Source: Chelonoidis abingdonii (lineage: Eukaryota; Chordata; Testudines; Testudinidae). Taken from it: a DNA stretch of 64,000 nt. Position numbers and translations under genes: made by a program. Positions 42,941 through 55,950 of the stretch are shown in pieces. The DNA lies in contig NC_133770.1 of assembly GCF_003597395.2 (NCBI RefSeq), positions 88,594,796 through 88,658,795 on the forward strand. Reading direction: 5' to 3'. The stretch's first letter is position 1, and every line of letters begins with the position of its first letter. A model generated the notes under the pieces. That model saw only the letters and a program-made list of their open reading frames with translations, had not been told where the DNA came from and did no database searches.

Positions 42941-45903
42941 TCTATTAGTGTGGTTCTATACTGTAACTATTTGTGTAAAAACTCATGTACCCTTCTAAAA
43001 TGGCAGTGATCTGTTTTCATTTTGTTCATGTGCCTTGTGGATTTTTATGACTTTTTCTAATTTCCACTACATATGGTCCCAAGCCAGTTCAATTTTAACA
43101 AGTGTAAGGAGTTCTCTAGCACCAACTCTTTTCTAGTGAGAAATAGCTGCTCTTCCAGTCCTGTAGTATTTAATGCAGCTTTTTTCAGCATTCTCATCTT
43201 CTTTCACGTGATTTTTCTTCTGCTGCTATTGGTAAATGCCAATACTGTGTGTTACTGCAATAAATCTGTGTCCTTCCTGCCATTTCTTCTTGGGGTCAGC
43301 TGGTGGGCAGGGCAGTGCCCCCTCCCTCCACTCACCCTTTGCCCCCCCCCTCCAAAAAAAATTTCCTGCAACACCTTCGTCCTAGCAGCTTCTGCCTAGT
43401 TGGTGAGATTTTGATGTTACATCTTCATTTTCTTTTAATATTTATTCAAGGCTTATTTTATGCTCCGTTCCTTCTCTTGTACTGCATCTCAGTCAAGCTA
43501 CAGTAGACATGTGGCAGTTTTGACAGAAGTGTGTTCCATACCACTTTAACATGTGGCATTGGTGCACACAGACATCTTGCACCTCATCCTACCACTCATA
43601 TGTGGGTATAACTCAACTGACCTCGGTGGTGGTCTTGCTTATGACAGAACTGTAGTATCGAGCCTTTTATAATTGCTTACTTTTCTAATAATCCAGTAAG
43701 ATATTTGGATAACTGCTCTTAGTTTCTCTGAGCCGCACTTATGTAATAGCCTGTTGCAGATTACACAAATAATAATGTTGTCGGCATTATTGGTGAACAC
43801 TGAATGAAATTCATCCCAGAGGGTATGATTAGCACAAGGCCTTCTGCCCCACTTAAGCTCTATGTTAAGATCTTATGTTGGACAGAGGGCTTTGCACAGG
43901 CCTTTTGCAAGACAGTGAATTTCCTGGAAGTTTTAGCTCGAACTGGATCACAGACTTTGACTGTCACAGTCTAGTTCCCAATGGGTATTTGTCCACATAT
44001 CTAAACTATCAGACAGTTGGGTATAGTGACAGTCTCTATTGATCTGTAGACTGTGAATCAGGACTAGACTATTAGCAGTATTGCAAGTTGGGAGTGAGTT
44101 TATTTGACAGAGCTGTATTGAGTATTTTAACATGGACTCTTTCTAGCTACTACAGTGCCTCACTTGCTTCTAACTCACTTTCATAAGGTTCAACGTTCAT
44201 TCAAATAAAATAGATAATAAGAGTGGTGGTGGTTTCGTGTATTGTTCAAACATCAGAATAGTTATGTTCTGAAAAGCTATTATACAATGGTATAATGGAT
44301 TCCATATTTACTGTGTCTCAATGGTTTCTATATTAAATATGTTCAGTTTAGAAGGAAAAATATTTTTCTAAGTGTCAGTTCCTGCAAATTCAACCTGGAA
44401 TCTGAAAGTTAAGCTGGGTTCTTTCTCTCACACTGCTAGCAATAAAGTTTCTGCCATGGAACCGTAATTAATAATTCTGTTGCCAATTCATAAGGCAAAA
44501 CAGAATCCAGTTGTCTCTCCCTTTCTCTCTCGTCTTGTGCTGTATTGCTTTGCAGTGCTACCAAGAAATTTTTTTTTTTAAATTAGTAATTAAAGCAGAT
44601 GTGATTCTGAATATCTCTGGGGAAATACTTCTGAATAAGAAGGTGCCATTTTTACATACATATTTTACAGCATAGAACCATGCTCATAGATGTAACTAAA
44701 GATGTACCTCTGAAACAAACTATTCCTTTCTTCCTTCTAAAACCATATTAGAACAGTCTGCTTTATATGACTTTTTCTTACCCCATTGCTGTAGCTAACC
44801 TCCATTGCATATCCCTGCATTCAAGAAAGGTAATATTGATGGATATTTACAGCAAAGGCAAACACAGGAAATCTGTCTCTTTAAAGAGGTTCCATTAAAA
44901 AGGGATTTTTAGTAACCTGCACTTCTTACAGCTCTAAATACTGAGTTGCAAATAGACAAAGATGTGTTGGATTGTAAATGTACTCATGTTTATTATGGCT
45001 GCAATTGAGGGTAAACAGTTGCCTGCATATGCCAGCTACTGTGGAAGTATGTTTTTTAAGTTCTAATGTGGGCTCTAAACCAAACCTACTTCAGTTCAGA
45101 AAAAAATTCAGTACTTAACTGTGGAGAGAAGTACTGATGCCAGAGAAAACATACTCCTATAATAATGTTTGAACATAGAGCTGTGATGCAGTTTGCAGCA
45201 GAGCAATGAGAAAAAAACACAACTAATCCTTCATTGCTGCTGTCTGAACTTTTGGTTGTCTGCCATCCTTTAAACAGCGACTTCTTTTTTCTAGTGACTC
45301 AATGGGTGAATGACTTAGTGTGGAGAGTTTAAGCTACATACAAAAAAAGATGTTAGTAAGAAATAGCCTGACTTACAAAAGTTTTGGCTATATACACCAG
45401 CAGATCAGGTTTTTGTATCTTAACTCCTCTTCAGTGCCTAGAGAAAAATGTAATAAATGGAGACCTTTTTTTTTTTTGGTAAGGAAATATTCAGTTGCTT
45501 AGACTCTCCTCTCTCTCTTCCCTTCCCTCCCCCCCCCAAAAGCATTTGGTGGTGTATGGAAACAAAATTCTGTTGAGTTCTCGGTTTTTAAAGTTTATAA
45601 ATGGTAACCTTTGGGTAGAAGTTTCTTTGATTATTTTTAACCTCTCCCTGTTTATATAGCTTTTGGATAGCTGTGTTTAAATGGCATTAAGTAGTTAATA
45701 TGATTTATTTTTACATTTGCAAAGCCATGAAATTTTTACTTATTTTAAAATAATAGGATTATGGGAGTTGGAGCTGTAATTGCATATAACTATTAACTGT
45801 TGTTTTAAAATTAGCTTTGTCACTGTGTGTCAGTCTCTCTACCATTTATCTGCGAAAAGTGTTGGGACATTTTATTTACTGTCTGGAGCATAATCCTCTA
45901 AAA

Positions 45904-46385
45904 CAGAGGTGGACAAACTGTGGCCCGCGGGACCTTCCTGCCCAGCCTCATAACTCCTGGCTCAGGAGGCTAGCCCCCAGGCCCTCCCCTGGTTTTTCCC
46001 CTCCTCCGCAGCCTCAGCTCACTGTGCTGCCAGCACAATGCTCTGGCGGCAGGCCTGCAGGCTCCTGGGGTAGTGCAGCTGCAAAGCCAGGGCCTGACCC
46101 AGTGCTCTGTGCTGCACGGTGGCATGGCTGGCTCCAGCCGGGTGGCGAGGCTGCCTGTCCTGGTGCTCTGGGCGGCGCAGCTCTAGCGCTGCCAGCCACC
46201 AGTGCTCCAAGCAGTGCGGTAAAGGGGCAGAGAGCAGTGGGGGTTGAATAGAGGGCAGGTGAGTTCAGGGGCAGGGTTGTGGATAGGGGTCGGGGTGATC
46301 AGAGGGTGGGGAACATGGGGGGCAGTCAGGAATGAGAGGAAGGGTTGGATGGGTGGCAGGAGTTCCAGGGGCATCAGGGAGAAGG
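45904..46385. mobile_element. hAT element, 3'-truncated
   Basis: The left end CAGAGGTGGACAAACTGTGG and body follow the 21.2-kb hAT copy (the CCAGCCACC.GTGCTCCA.GCAGTGCGGTAA region is shared). The right terminus is missing, and the sequence stops where other DNA and a CR1 fragment begin. Confidence 0.78.
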
Positions 46386-46404
46386 GGTTTTCCCTGTCTT
46401 AATT

Positions 46405-46620
46405 ATAGACTCATAGACTTTAAGGTCAGAAGGGACCATTATGATCATCTAGTCTGACTTCCTGCAAAAAGCCACAGAATCCTACCCATCTACTTCTATA
46501 ACAAACCCCTAACCTATGTCTGAGTTATTGAAGTCTTGAAATTGTGGTTTGAAGACCTCAAGCTGCAGAGAATCCTCCAGCAAGTGACCCATGCCCCACA
46601 CTGCTAGTTATACCTTTTAC
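46405..46620 (-). mobile_element. CR1 3'-end fragment
   Basis: ATAGACTCATAGACTTTAAG then GTCAGAAGGGACCATTATGA is the reverse complement of a CR1 3' terminus. Confidence 0.8.
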
Positions 46621-47199
46621 TATGTTAAGTAATTCCTCCCCTCAGTTTTTTGCCTTTTCATCCTTTCAGTATTTGTATTTATCTTGCTCTCCACACCCTG
46701 CCTTAGTTGATCAGCCAAGCTACACATGAGAGGAGAGTTGGATTTCCTCTTCTCCTCCCCTTCCCCCTCCCCCCCACAATTTTTTTGGTCAGTGTCTCTC
46801 TGGTTATTAAGTGCCCACAAGTGCAAACAGCATTCTAGTTCAGGATGTAAATTTGAGGAGGAAAAAACATTCTGCCGAATAGAATCGGGCTGATGACCTG
46901 GATTTAACACTTTTTGACTAATTCTGATATCAGAAACAACAAGGAGTTCGGTGGCACCTTACTTCTGTATCCACAAACACAACAACGAGTATATCTGCTC
47001 CAAGAAATCCCTGATGGAGAGACCAGTATTTCCTCTACAAACAAATTTGTCTAGTCAGTTATTTGAACAAGAACACTCCTCTCCTCCCCGCCTTTGTAGA
47101 TACCTCAGAGTACTATGTTAATGTACATTTTGTTCCTTTTCATGAATAACAAGCATCTGTGAGTCTCACAAGAGCCCCATGCAGTTTGCATTTGTAACT

Positions 47200-50129
47200 T
47201 TATTTGTGTATGATTTTTACATCGTGTATGTTTCCTGACACTAATAGTATTGACTTTGTTTACTTAGCTTGTTGAGCTGTACTTCATTCAAATAACACTA
47301 TGCAGAACTGTAACACTGATTTCATGCTTTAAGATTAAAAAAAAGTTTCAAAATTGATGGTTTTTGCATTTATTTTGCAGTATATTTCCACACAGATAAC
47401 ACAATATGTTTGAGTTAACAGACTCCATAAAGTTACTTAGTGCTAAATCCATTGTTTAAAAAAAGTTGCCTCATAAAAATATTTTACAACTGTAAGCCTA
47501 GGTTATTTCATATTCTAGAACACATTAAAGTAATGCAGTATAACAGGAAACACACTATTTACAAATCTGCACAATTTTTATTCTTGCTGTCTATATCCAG
47601 GCAACAATACTCAACTTCTCTTGCTCACTGTAAAGTCATATTCTGTCACAAAATGTGTAGCTATATTTTTAAAATCCTGTTTTTAATTTTTGTTACCAGT
47701 ATATGGGGATTGAGTTACACAAAATGGGGCCAGAGTTACTCAGAATATACACCACTGTAACTGAAGACAGAATTTGGTCCTATATGATCTCCACTGATTC
47801 ATATTTCAATATTTCACCTTTTTCCCCCTTCATGCTTTGATCTATTGAATAAAGTGAGTATTTTGGCTGAGACTGCACTGTAAGGAGTAGAAGACGAGCT
47901 CGTTTCTGACCTGCAGATTATTCATAGTTATGAGTACTACTTTTGTCATTGGGACAGGTAAGAACAAACAGTAAGATTTTTCATTCCTAAATAAGCAAAA
48001 TTATTCCAGGGATGATAGAAGACATCTTCTATCTCTCTCTCCCAATTCTTAACCATTCTAAATAAGATGTTATGTTGGAAGAGCCTCCATGTTTGCAATA
48101 ACTGAAACAACATCCAGTTTAAAAGGCAAGAGTTTTCATTGTAATAACTAGGCAAGGTCTTCCTTGCTAGGTTTGTTTTTATACTTCAAACTAAAATAAG
48201 CAGTTTTTATGAACTTATGTATCTTCCACTGTTCCACATCATATCTTTGACAACTTTCTATTCCCCTTCAGTTCATCAGAGAATAACAGCATAAGAATGG
48301 CCATACTGGGTCAGACCAGTGGTCCATCTAGCCCAGCATCCTGTCTTCTGTCAGTGGCCAGTGCTGGATGTTTCAGAGGAAATGAACAGAACAGGGCAAT
48401 TATTGAGTTGTCCAGTCCTAGCTACTGACAGTCAGGGGTTTAGGAACACCTAAAGCACAGGGTTGCATCCCTCTCCATCTTGGCTAATAGCTATTGATGG
48501 ACCTATTCTCCATGAACTTCTCATTCTTTTTTGAACACAGTTATTCTTTCGGTCTCCACAATATCACCTGGCAATGAGTTCCATAAGTTGACTGTGCATT
48601 GTGCAAAGAAGTATACTGCTGTCTATTAATTTAATTGGGGAGATCCCTGGTTTTCGTGCTATGTATAGGGGTAAATAACACTTACTTTCTCCACACCATT
48701 CATGATTTTATAGACCTCTAGCATCTTCCACCTTACTCCTCTCTTTTCTAAGCTGACCAGTCCTTGTCTTTTTAATCTCTCCTCATCTGGAAGCTGTTCC
48801 ATACTCCTTAAAATTTTTGTTGCAATTCTCCATGCTTTTTCCAATTTTAATTTTGTTTTGTTTTGAGATGGGGTGCCCAGAACTGCATGCAGTATTCTAG
48901 GTATTGGAGTACCATAGATTTATATCATGACATTTATTTTTCTGTCTTATTATCTATCCCTTTCCTAATGTTTCCTAACATTGTTAGCTCTTTTGACTGC
49001 TGCTGCACATTGAATAGAAGTTTTTCAGAGAACCATCTGACCCCAAGATCTTTTTTTTTTTTTTTTTTATATGTGTTTGAGTATACAAGTGTACTTCAGT
49101 CATCCCATAGAAGAATGTGGCAAATATACTTTACATAACATTTTTAATTCATGTTATAGGCTGTGTATTTAAATTCAACATCTTGATCAGTTGGTCTTAA
49201 AGCATTATTACTCAGAAGAACAAATTACTTTAGATGTATTTTCCTGCCAAGGTCTTTATTCCTGTTTGGCTCCTTGATGAGTAAGGGGCTACTCATAGCA
49301 CCTGAAAGGAGGAATGCACTGACTACCACAGTGCTTGCTTACTTTTAAAGGAAAAATGGAGTTTTCTAATATTTGTATTATCTCAATTCCAGTGAGAGAG
49401 CAGTACTTCCACAAAAAATATTAATATAAAAAAAGCACTTCTTTCCTAAGGTTAAAACAACACCCCCTAGCCCCAAAATATCCTAATGTCCTACATGTTT
49501 GGTTAATGTGCTTCAAGAAAATTTCACAACATTGAAGAAAAGTATCTTAGTGATCATCTCTCCAAATGCAATATCACCCATTACATTAACATACTGTACC
49601 AAATATTTTTCCTCACATGATATGCCATGTAATCATTGGTTTTGGTCTACCCTGACAAATTTGGTTAGTTCTAAAAGAAATAACAAACACCAACATATGT
49701 GGTAGCTCAAAGAGAGACTTTTGCTCCACATCTCTTTGTCTGGCTCACTGAAAGTAAAGCAGAAAGGTCTGACCAGTCCTGCCATTGGCTTGTAACCAGA
49801 CAATGTCGTAGAGAAAGAATTTGCCTTTATTAATTAATATAAGCAAAATGTAAACGCTGGATGATCTCCAGTTGCGCTACATTCTTTTTTGCTGAGATCT
49901 CCAAAAAGACCCATGTGGTAAAAATGTACAGATTCTTTAACACTGAAATGTCAAGATATATTAAGTTGTGATTTCAAACAGCTGAACTTCCTTCTGTCTC
50001 ACACAGGGTTTTTTTTGGTTTTTGTTTGGTTTTTTGCCCTCTGCTTCCTGCACTGATGGATTTCAGTGTCCACCATTCATGTGACTTTTTTTCTTGCTTT
50101 CTAGTGTCTGCCAAAAAACAGGTAGCAGG
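47200..50129 (-). other. SUSD5: SUSD5 candidate 3' UTR
   Basis: Downstream of the SUSD5 stop, minus-strand AATAAA signals (TTTATT on +) occur at 49826-49831, near 49257, and at 47209-47214 (AATAAAG). Any could end the message. The range overlaps the distal end of a possible CRTAP 3' UTR, so the two convergent transcripts may overlap. A CR1 fragment at 48.29-48.91 kb lies inside. Confidence 0.35.
48290..48912 (-). mobile_element. CR1 3'-end, another subfamily
   Basis: CATAAGAATGGCCATACTGG through CTAGCCCAGCATCCTGTCTT starts a reverse-oriented CR1. It continues through TCTCCTCATCTGGAAGCTGT to the region of GTGCCCAGAACTGCATGCAG near 48880. Non-coding and 3' coding remnants only. Confidence 0.82.
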
Positions 50130-51403
50130 TTAGACTTTCTGCATTTCAATCTGTTGGTGGTGATAGGGATGTCTAGCCTGACCTTTTCCGTTCAATTTAT
50201 AGACAGAACTCTTCTGTTGCCATTTTTTGAAACACCACACTGCCAGTATAGATACAAACAGTAATAAACAGAGAACAATCACAGTGATAGCTATCATGGG
50301 ACCTTTACTTGGGCTAGGACAATTCTCTCCTACGCAAGGTTCAGAAGTGGGAAGAAGTTTTTCTCCGGTGCCATCAGTGAGATTTTCTTGCTCAAGAAAT
50401 TCATCAGACAATGAGTCAGTAAAGACCTCCAGAGTTGGTATAGTGGCTGCTGCTTGTGTTGAGTATGCTGTTGTTTCTTCTGCCTCTGGATATGGAATGT
50501 GGTTAATGGGACTGACTGTTGTAGAGGTTTTCAATATAGCAGTTTTCAAGCTAGGGCAGTCATGCTGTGTAGTTGTTGTAGTAGACTCCCGAGTCACAAA
50601 TCCCAAAGATGTAGTTGCATGATACCTGATCACATCCTCAGAGCCCTTGCTAGCACTCACGTTCTCGGGAGCACTTGTTGGTGTTAGTACTAATGGTACT
50701 TCTTTGATCCCATAATCATGCATCCTTGTTGGGGCTGCCACAATCTGTGTTAAATCCTTGTCTGGGGCTGGATTCCTGTTGCCTGCTTTCCTAACTTCAA
50801 CATGATTTGGTTGATCAGTTGTAAGGATAATGTCATCTTCTGTTCCCATTGATCCATCAACCTTATCCTCCTCTTCGTCATCCTCCACTGCTTCCTGAGT
50901 TACAGGGTAACCATCTAACCAGGATTCATCAGTATTGGTGACTGTATCTTTCATTGGCTTTGTATCATTGTTCACAAAAACAGGTCCAATGGGGAAATCC
51001 TTGCTGTCATAAATCATTTTGTTGCCAGGTTCATTATAGACGGTTTTCACTCCAATGTGGTTGTTGCCATCAGAAAATTGTGTTTTAGTGGCATCGTTTG
51101 TGTCTTTGTCAGATTCAGGTTCATTGAAAGACTCTGCAGGGAACCAAAACAAGTGTTTTTGGCTCAGCAATGACACAGGTGATTCAGTTGGTGTTTTACT
51201 TCCTTTCTCAGTAGAATCTATACCCTGAGTAACATCTTTGCTGCTTCCAACTCTTTCTGCCTCTGTTTCTTTAGGGTGGGAAAACTCCTGCTCTTGTTCC
51301 TCCTCCCCTTCCTCTTTGCCATGCTGTTCCTCATGCCCAGTCACAGGCATAGACCTGTCATCATGAAAATTATCTTCATAGTCAATGTGTGCCTCAGTCT
51401 CAT
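50130..51403 (-). CDS. SUSD5: Sushi domain-containing protein 5, terminal coding exon (partial gene)
   Basis: Read on the - strand, the exon begins at 51403 after a polypyrimidine tract and AG (51405-51404), supplying the last two bases of a D/N/H/Y codon (phase 1). It then codes ETEAHIDYEDNFHDDRS, continues through a long acidic Ser/Thr-rich stalk, and ends QQIEMQKV before TAA at 50132-50130. About 423 residues are encoded here. One transmembrane helix (MIAITVIVLCLLLFVSILAV) maps to about 50229-50297, followed by a basic 32-residue cytoplasmic tail with SSVYKLN. The landmarks HLFWFPAE, DESWLDGYPVT and the C-terminal QIEM.KV match remembered human SUSD5. The N-terminal signal, Link and sushi domains are on upstream exons that I could not find before 64000. 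Function is poorly known; Link modules bind hyaluronan. Confidence 0.93.
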
Positions 51404-53054
51404 CTGAAAAAGTTTTTTTTTAAAAAAAAAAGTTTAATTTGGTAGAAAAAACGCTGGGCTCCTAGAATGAAGATTTGTTGTTATGCTGTGAATTAAGTGT
51501 TGTGTAGTGGTGTCCCTTAAAACATGGCATACCATATTTTATATGTTGTTCTGCCTTTTATTGAAATATAAGTGGTCACCATAGCTCTGATATATTATAG
51601 CAAGTTATATACAGTTTGGATAATGTTGCTACAATTTTAACTTTAAATTTACTGACTTTCCAACACTCTTAAAAAAGCACATAGAAATTATTATGCCCCC
51701 AGTTAAAGTAGTATACATGTTTCCACGCTAAAGAACCTTTTCAGTTGCTTATAATTTTATCAAGTGTTCACCTTTTAGACTATTTTCCAACTCTGCTCCC
51801 TGAGGCCAACATTTAAAAATTTTTAGCAAAACAGTTCACCTGTTTTCAAGCAGGGGGAATAAATGGGAGGAAAAAAGACAATTCTGCTTTTGTTTCAAAA
51901 GTTTCAAATTTTTAAAAATAGTCCTAAATATTTATGGGAAAATATGCCCTGGAACACATGCCTTCCAGTGGTCTGGTGAAAATTCATTTTTATTGGCCCA
52001 ATTTATGAAGGTTTAAATATATATGTATGTGTGTATATAATATCATCTATTATGCAAAATTTTATCTTTTTATTTAAAAAAAAAATGCTCTCCCAGTGTT
52101 TCACTGACACTCTGCCTATGCATATGTGAATTGATAGGAATTTCTCATCTATGTGAGATCAGGTAATTGACTGATGCATACATGCAAAGAGGTAAAGTTA
52201 AGGTTCACAGGCATTTCATGATCCCTGAGTGTTTTACTTTGCAGCCTTACACTATTAACATTGATATTTCAATTAAATGGTCACTTAGTGTTGGGGTTTA
52301 ATATTACCAACCATAATACCCCTTTTAAAGCTTTTTTCTGGGAACAATATTCCATTGTCAGAAACTGCTTCCCAGTGATTAGTACTGCCAAATTTATAAA
52401 AGTCAAACCTGGTGCTGTTTTTATACCAAATATCAACAAGACAAAGGGATGGTGTTGAAATCCTGGGCCTATTGAAGTCAATGAGAGTTTTGCCATTGAC
52501 TTCTAAAGGGCCAGGATTTCACTTTGAATCTCTAATGATAGACCACCGTATGCAACAAAAAGTATATCACTGCTGACTGTGTAAAAATAGCCTGCTCTTA
52601 TCAAGGTATTCTTCAAGGAAAGACTAAAACAATTTCTAGAATACATTGCTAAAAATCTACTTTCGAAGAGGTATAGTATTTGATGTATTTGACCCTGAAG
52701 GGTCAAACTAAGTCTTGACTATTGAATTCAATGGGAGTTTGCCTCAAAAAGGCCTATCAGATTAGGCCCTATAAATGAGGAATGATATTGCCACTGAAAT
52801 ACAGTCAGCTCTTTAGTGGAAGGGTAGCAGCCCTGGGGCGCTTTGCATTCTGCACAATAACAGAGTAGGTGAAATTCTGGCTAGGGATACACAGGGAAAC
52901 CATTGATCTTCTGAGATATGCAATGGGATTTTGTCCATGCAGAGCAGACAGGACCTCAGTTTTGAAAGGTCTCATCTGGAAAACACTCACTGTATGTGAT
53001 ATGGATCTGTATTTATGTACCTGAGAAGAATGAAAAGCTTGCCTGCTGGGATTT

Positions 53055-53475
53055 TCATAGACTCTAGGACTGGAAGGGACCTCGAGAGGTCATCGAGTCC
53101 ACTCCCCTGCCCTTATGGCAGGACCAAATACTGTCTAGACCATCCCTGATAGACATTTATCTAACCTACTCTTAAATATCTCCAGAGATGGAAGATTCCA
53201 CAACTCCCTAGGCATTTATTCCAGTGTTTAACTACCCTGACAGGAACTTTTTTCCTATATCCAACCTAAATCTCCCTTGGCAGTTTAAGCCCATTGCTTC
53301 TCGTTCTATCTATTAGAGGCTAAGGTGAACAAGTTTTCTCCATCCTCCTGATGCCCCCTTTTAGATACCTGAAAACTGCTATCATGTCCCTCTCAGCTCT
53401 CTCTTTTCCAAACTAAACAAACCCGATTCTTTCAGCCTTCCTTCGTAGGTCATGTATAGATATATATCTATTGTG
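53055..53475 (-). mobile_element. CR1 3'-end fragment
   Basis: TAGACTCTAGGACTGGAAGG then GACCTCGAGAGGTCATCGAG, the reverse complement of a CR1 3' terminus, continuing through AATCTCCCTTGGCAGTTTAA and ending near TTCGTAGGTCATGTATAGAT. Confidence 0.88.
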
Positions 53476-54840
53476 CCGGGTATGTAAATAGTGATGACTA
53501 GACTTCAGAATAATGCCCTCGGCCATCACCAATTGGACAACACATCTATTTCAATAAATAGATTACCAACAGGGCTGCTGGAACAATTTTTATTGTGTGG
53601 GTGCTGAGAGCCATTGAATCGGACTGTAAAGCTTGTATATAATGGAAACCACTTCAATCCAGGAGGTGCTGCAGTTACCCAAGAACAATCAAGTGCAATA
53701 TGGGGGAAATAACATAATGTCTGAGTTTGATATAAAGACACTCCCCCAGCTCTTTCATCCCCACTACTCATTTCACAACAGCCTGAAATAATCAAGGCTT
53801 ACAACACTAAACAAAAGTTTCAATTAAAGACAAAAAATAGAAGACTGCATTACTATTAATATTTCTGCTGTTAACTCAAAAATAATTACAGTCCAATGAA
53901 AATTTTGCTATCTGGGCAGGATGCCTGATTTTGAGCTCACACCAGTTTTACTTAATTGAAAGTTCATGCAATTTCTCCTGGTTTGTGCTGGCATACGAGC
54001 CTAGAGAACCATGCCCAGAATCTGGAAAATAAACTGAATCAGAAAAACCAAAGACTGTTTAACCTTCAGTGGAGATAGTGAAGCCATGACCCTGAGCCTA
54101 GCGAGAGGCAGGAAAGAAATCAATAAAAAGAAACTATAAATGCATCAGTCTATAATGTACAAAGTCTTGTGTTTTTACTGTCTTGTTATAGGCTAACAAC
54201 TTAGGGTAGATTCTTGACTGAGGCCTGTCTCAGATTCTCCATCCCTGGTCCCAAAGCATGTAAGAGAGCTGTGCCCTTGTGCTGACGTACACTATGAGGG
54301 ATAATGTATAGCTTCACTCTCTCCAACTCCTTCCCCTAACAACACACTCCCTGCTTCCCCTCATAACAAGGAGTTAGGATGCGTCTGATGCAGGAAGCAG
54401 ATACACCAGCAGAGAATTATCCCAACACAAAGAAACTTCTCCACTGGCCCTCTGTGGTCAGTTTAAAAACATGGGAAAACTTCCATCCGATGCAGAGTGG
54501 ATTTAGCACACAGGATAATTCAGCCCTTTAAAGCACAAACATTTCTGGTAGGACACAAATTGCTCTAACTGTTCATAAAATGTGCTTGTGTAGTCTTTCA
54601 TATCCTAGCTGGTATTTGGAAGATTACCAGAATATTAAATCAACAGGTTTGTAAAATAAAATCATATATAAATTGTCAACAAAACATAAAACAGTTACAA
54701 CATGCCAGCCTCAATACCTTCATTCCCTTCTCCCACTCATGAATTTTTCCACAGTGCCCTCTGGAAAGAATGCCTCACGCCAGCTTGCCAAGCCACCACC
54801 TCCTTCTTACTCAAATCCCTCCTAAAAAAATACCTGTGTG

Positions 54841-55559
54841 CAGGGCCGGTGCAAGGAAGTTTCGCGCCCTAGGCAAAACTTCCACCTTGCACCCCCCCCA
54901 GCTAACGCCCCCCCCCCACAGCAGCTAACTCAGCCCCCCACCCGGGAGCGCCCCCCGCAGCAGATACCCCCCCACCCGCAACAAGACCCCCCCCCCCTCC
55001 CCCCGGAGACTCCCCCTGTCCCCCCACGGCAGCTAACCCCGCCTGGGGAGACTTCCCCCCTCTACCACTTCCCCCCACCACCACAGCAACTAACCCCACC
55101 CAGGGAGACTTTCCCTGTCCCCCCACGGCAGCTAACCCCACCTGGGGAGACTTCCCCTCTCTCCCCCCGCCCCTGCCACGGCAGCGAACCCTGCCTGGGG
55201 AGACCTCCCCCCACAGAAGCTAACCCTGCCTGGGTAGCCCACCCCAGCTCACCTCGGCTCCGCCTCCTCCACTGAGCAGGCCTGCGCTGCTCTAATTCTC
55301 CTCCCCTCCCAGGCTTGCGGCGCTGATTGGAGGAGACTTAGAGCTGGGCTGTGTGCTCAGCGGAGGAGGCAGAGGGGAGGTGAGCTGGGGCGGGGAGCAG
55401 TTCCCCTGTGTGCCCCCCCCTTGTTATTGCAAGCAACCCTCCCCGCGCGCCCCCCCCAGCTCACCTCCACCTCCTCGCCAGAGGGGGCTTTTAGGTGCCC
55501 CCAACCGCTAGGTGCCCTAGGCGGCCACCTGGTTTGCCTAAATGGTTGCACCGGCCCTG
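54841..55559. mobile_element. hAT nonautonomous element with C-rich core
   Basis: Ends CAGGGCCGGTGCAAGGAAGT and AATGGTTGCACCGGCCCTG are inverted repeats with a perfect 8-bp duplication CCTGTGTG (54833-54840, 55560-55567). The core is a CCCCC-rich degenerate tandem repeat around CAGCTAACCCC / GGGGAGACTTCCCC. Confidence 0.92.
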
Positions 55560-55950
55560 CCTGTGTGATGCCTGTTACAACCCAGCCCAGTCACCCTCTG
55601 TAAGTAGACCCAACATGCTTTTAACCCACCGTGGACTGCACAGTCCAACTGCAAGTGAGGATGGGGGAGAGCAAGCAACAGAGGGAGGCGGGAAGATGGA
55701 GTGAGTGGACTGGGGCCTTGGAGAAGGGGTGGGGCAAGGGTGTTTGGTAAGAAAGTTGGCAACCCTACAACTGTCCTGGAACCAGGACCTCAGACCTTCT
55801 GAGCCGCATAGGCCTGTCTATGCAGTGTTTTGGAGCATGTGGGAGTGAGCCTCCTAGCTCAAGTCAACAGACTCATGCTGGGTGCTCTAAAATTTGAAGT
55901 TACAGGTCAGGATGGAGTTCTGAAGCCTAGCAGGGTTACCAATTTTGGTT

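Larger units (their letters stand above)
39466..47900 (+). other. CRTAP: CRTAP probable 3' UTR and convergent intergenic DNA
   Basis: No further coding sequence is visible. AATAAA occurs at 39497-39502, only 32 bases after the stop, and further copies lie near 42280, 43258, 44440 and 47846. Human CRTAP has a 3' UTR of several kb, so usage of a distal site is likely; which one cannot be told here. The stretch also holds a hairpin MITE (41.3 kb), a palindrome (41.5 kb), a hAT-like element (42.4 kb), a truncated hAT element (45.9 kb) and a CR1 fragment (46.4 kb). Confidence 0.4.

Noticed and set aside
54838..55275. Proline-rich 145-residue frame
   Set aside because: It is the C-rich tandem core of a hAT element (54841-55559), not a protein.
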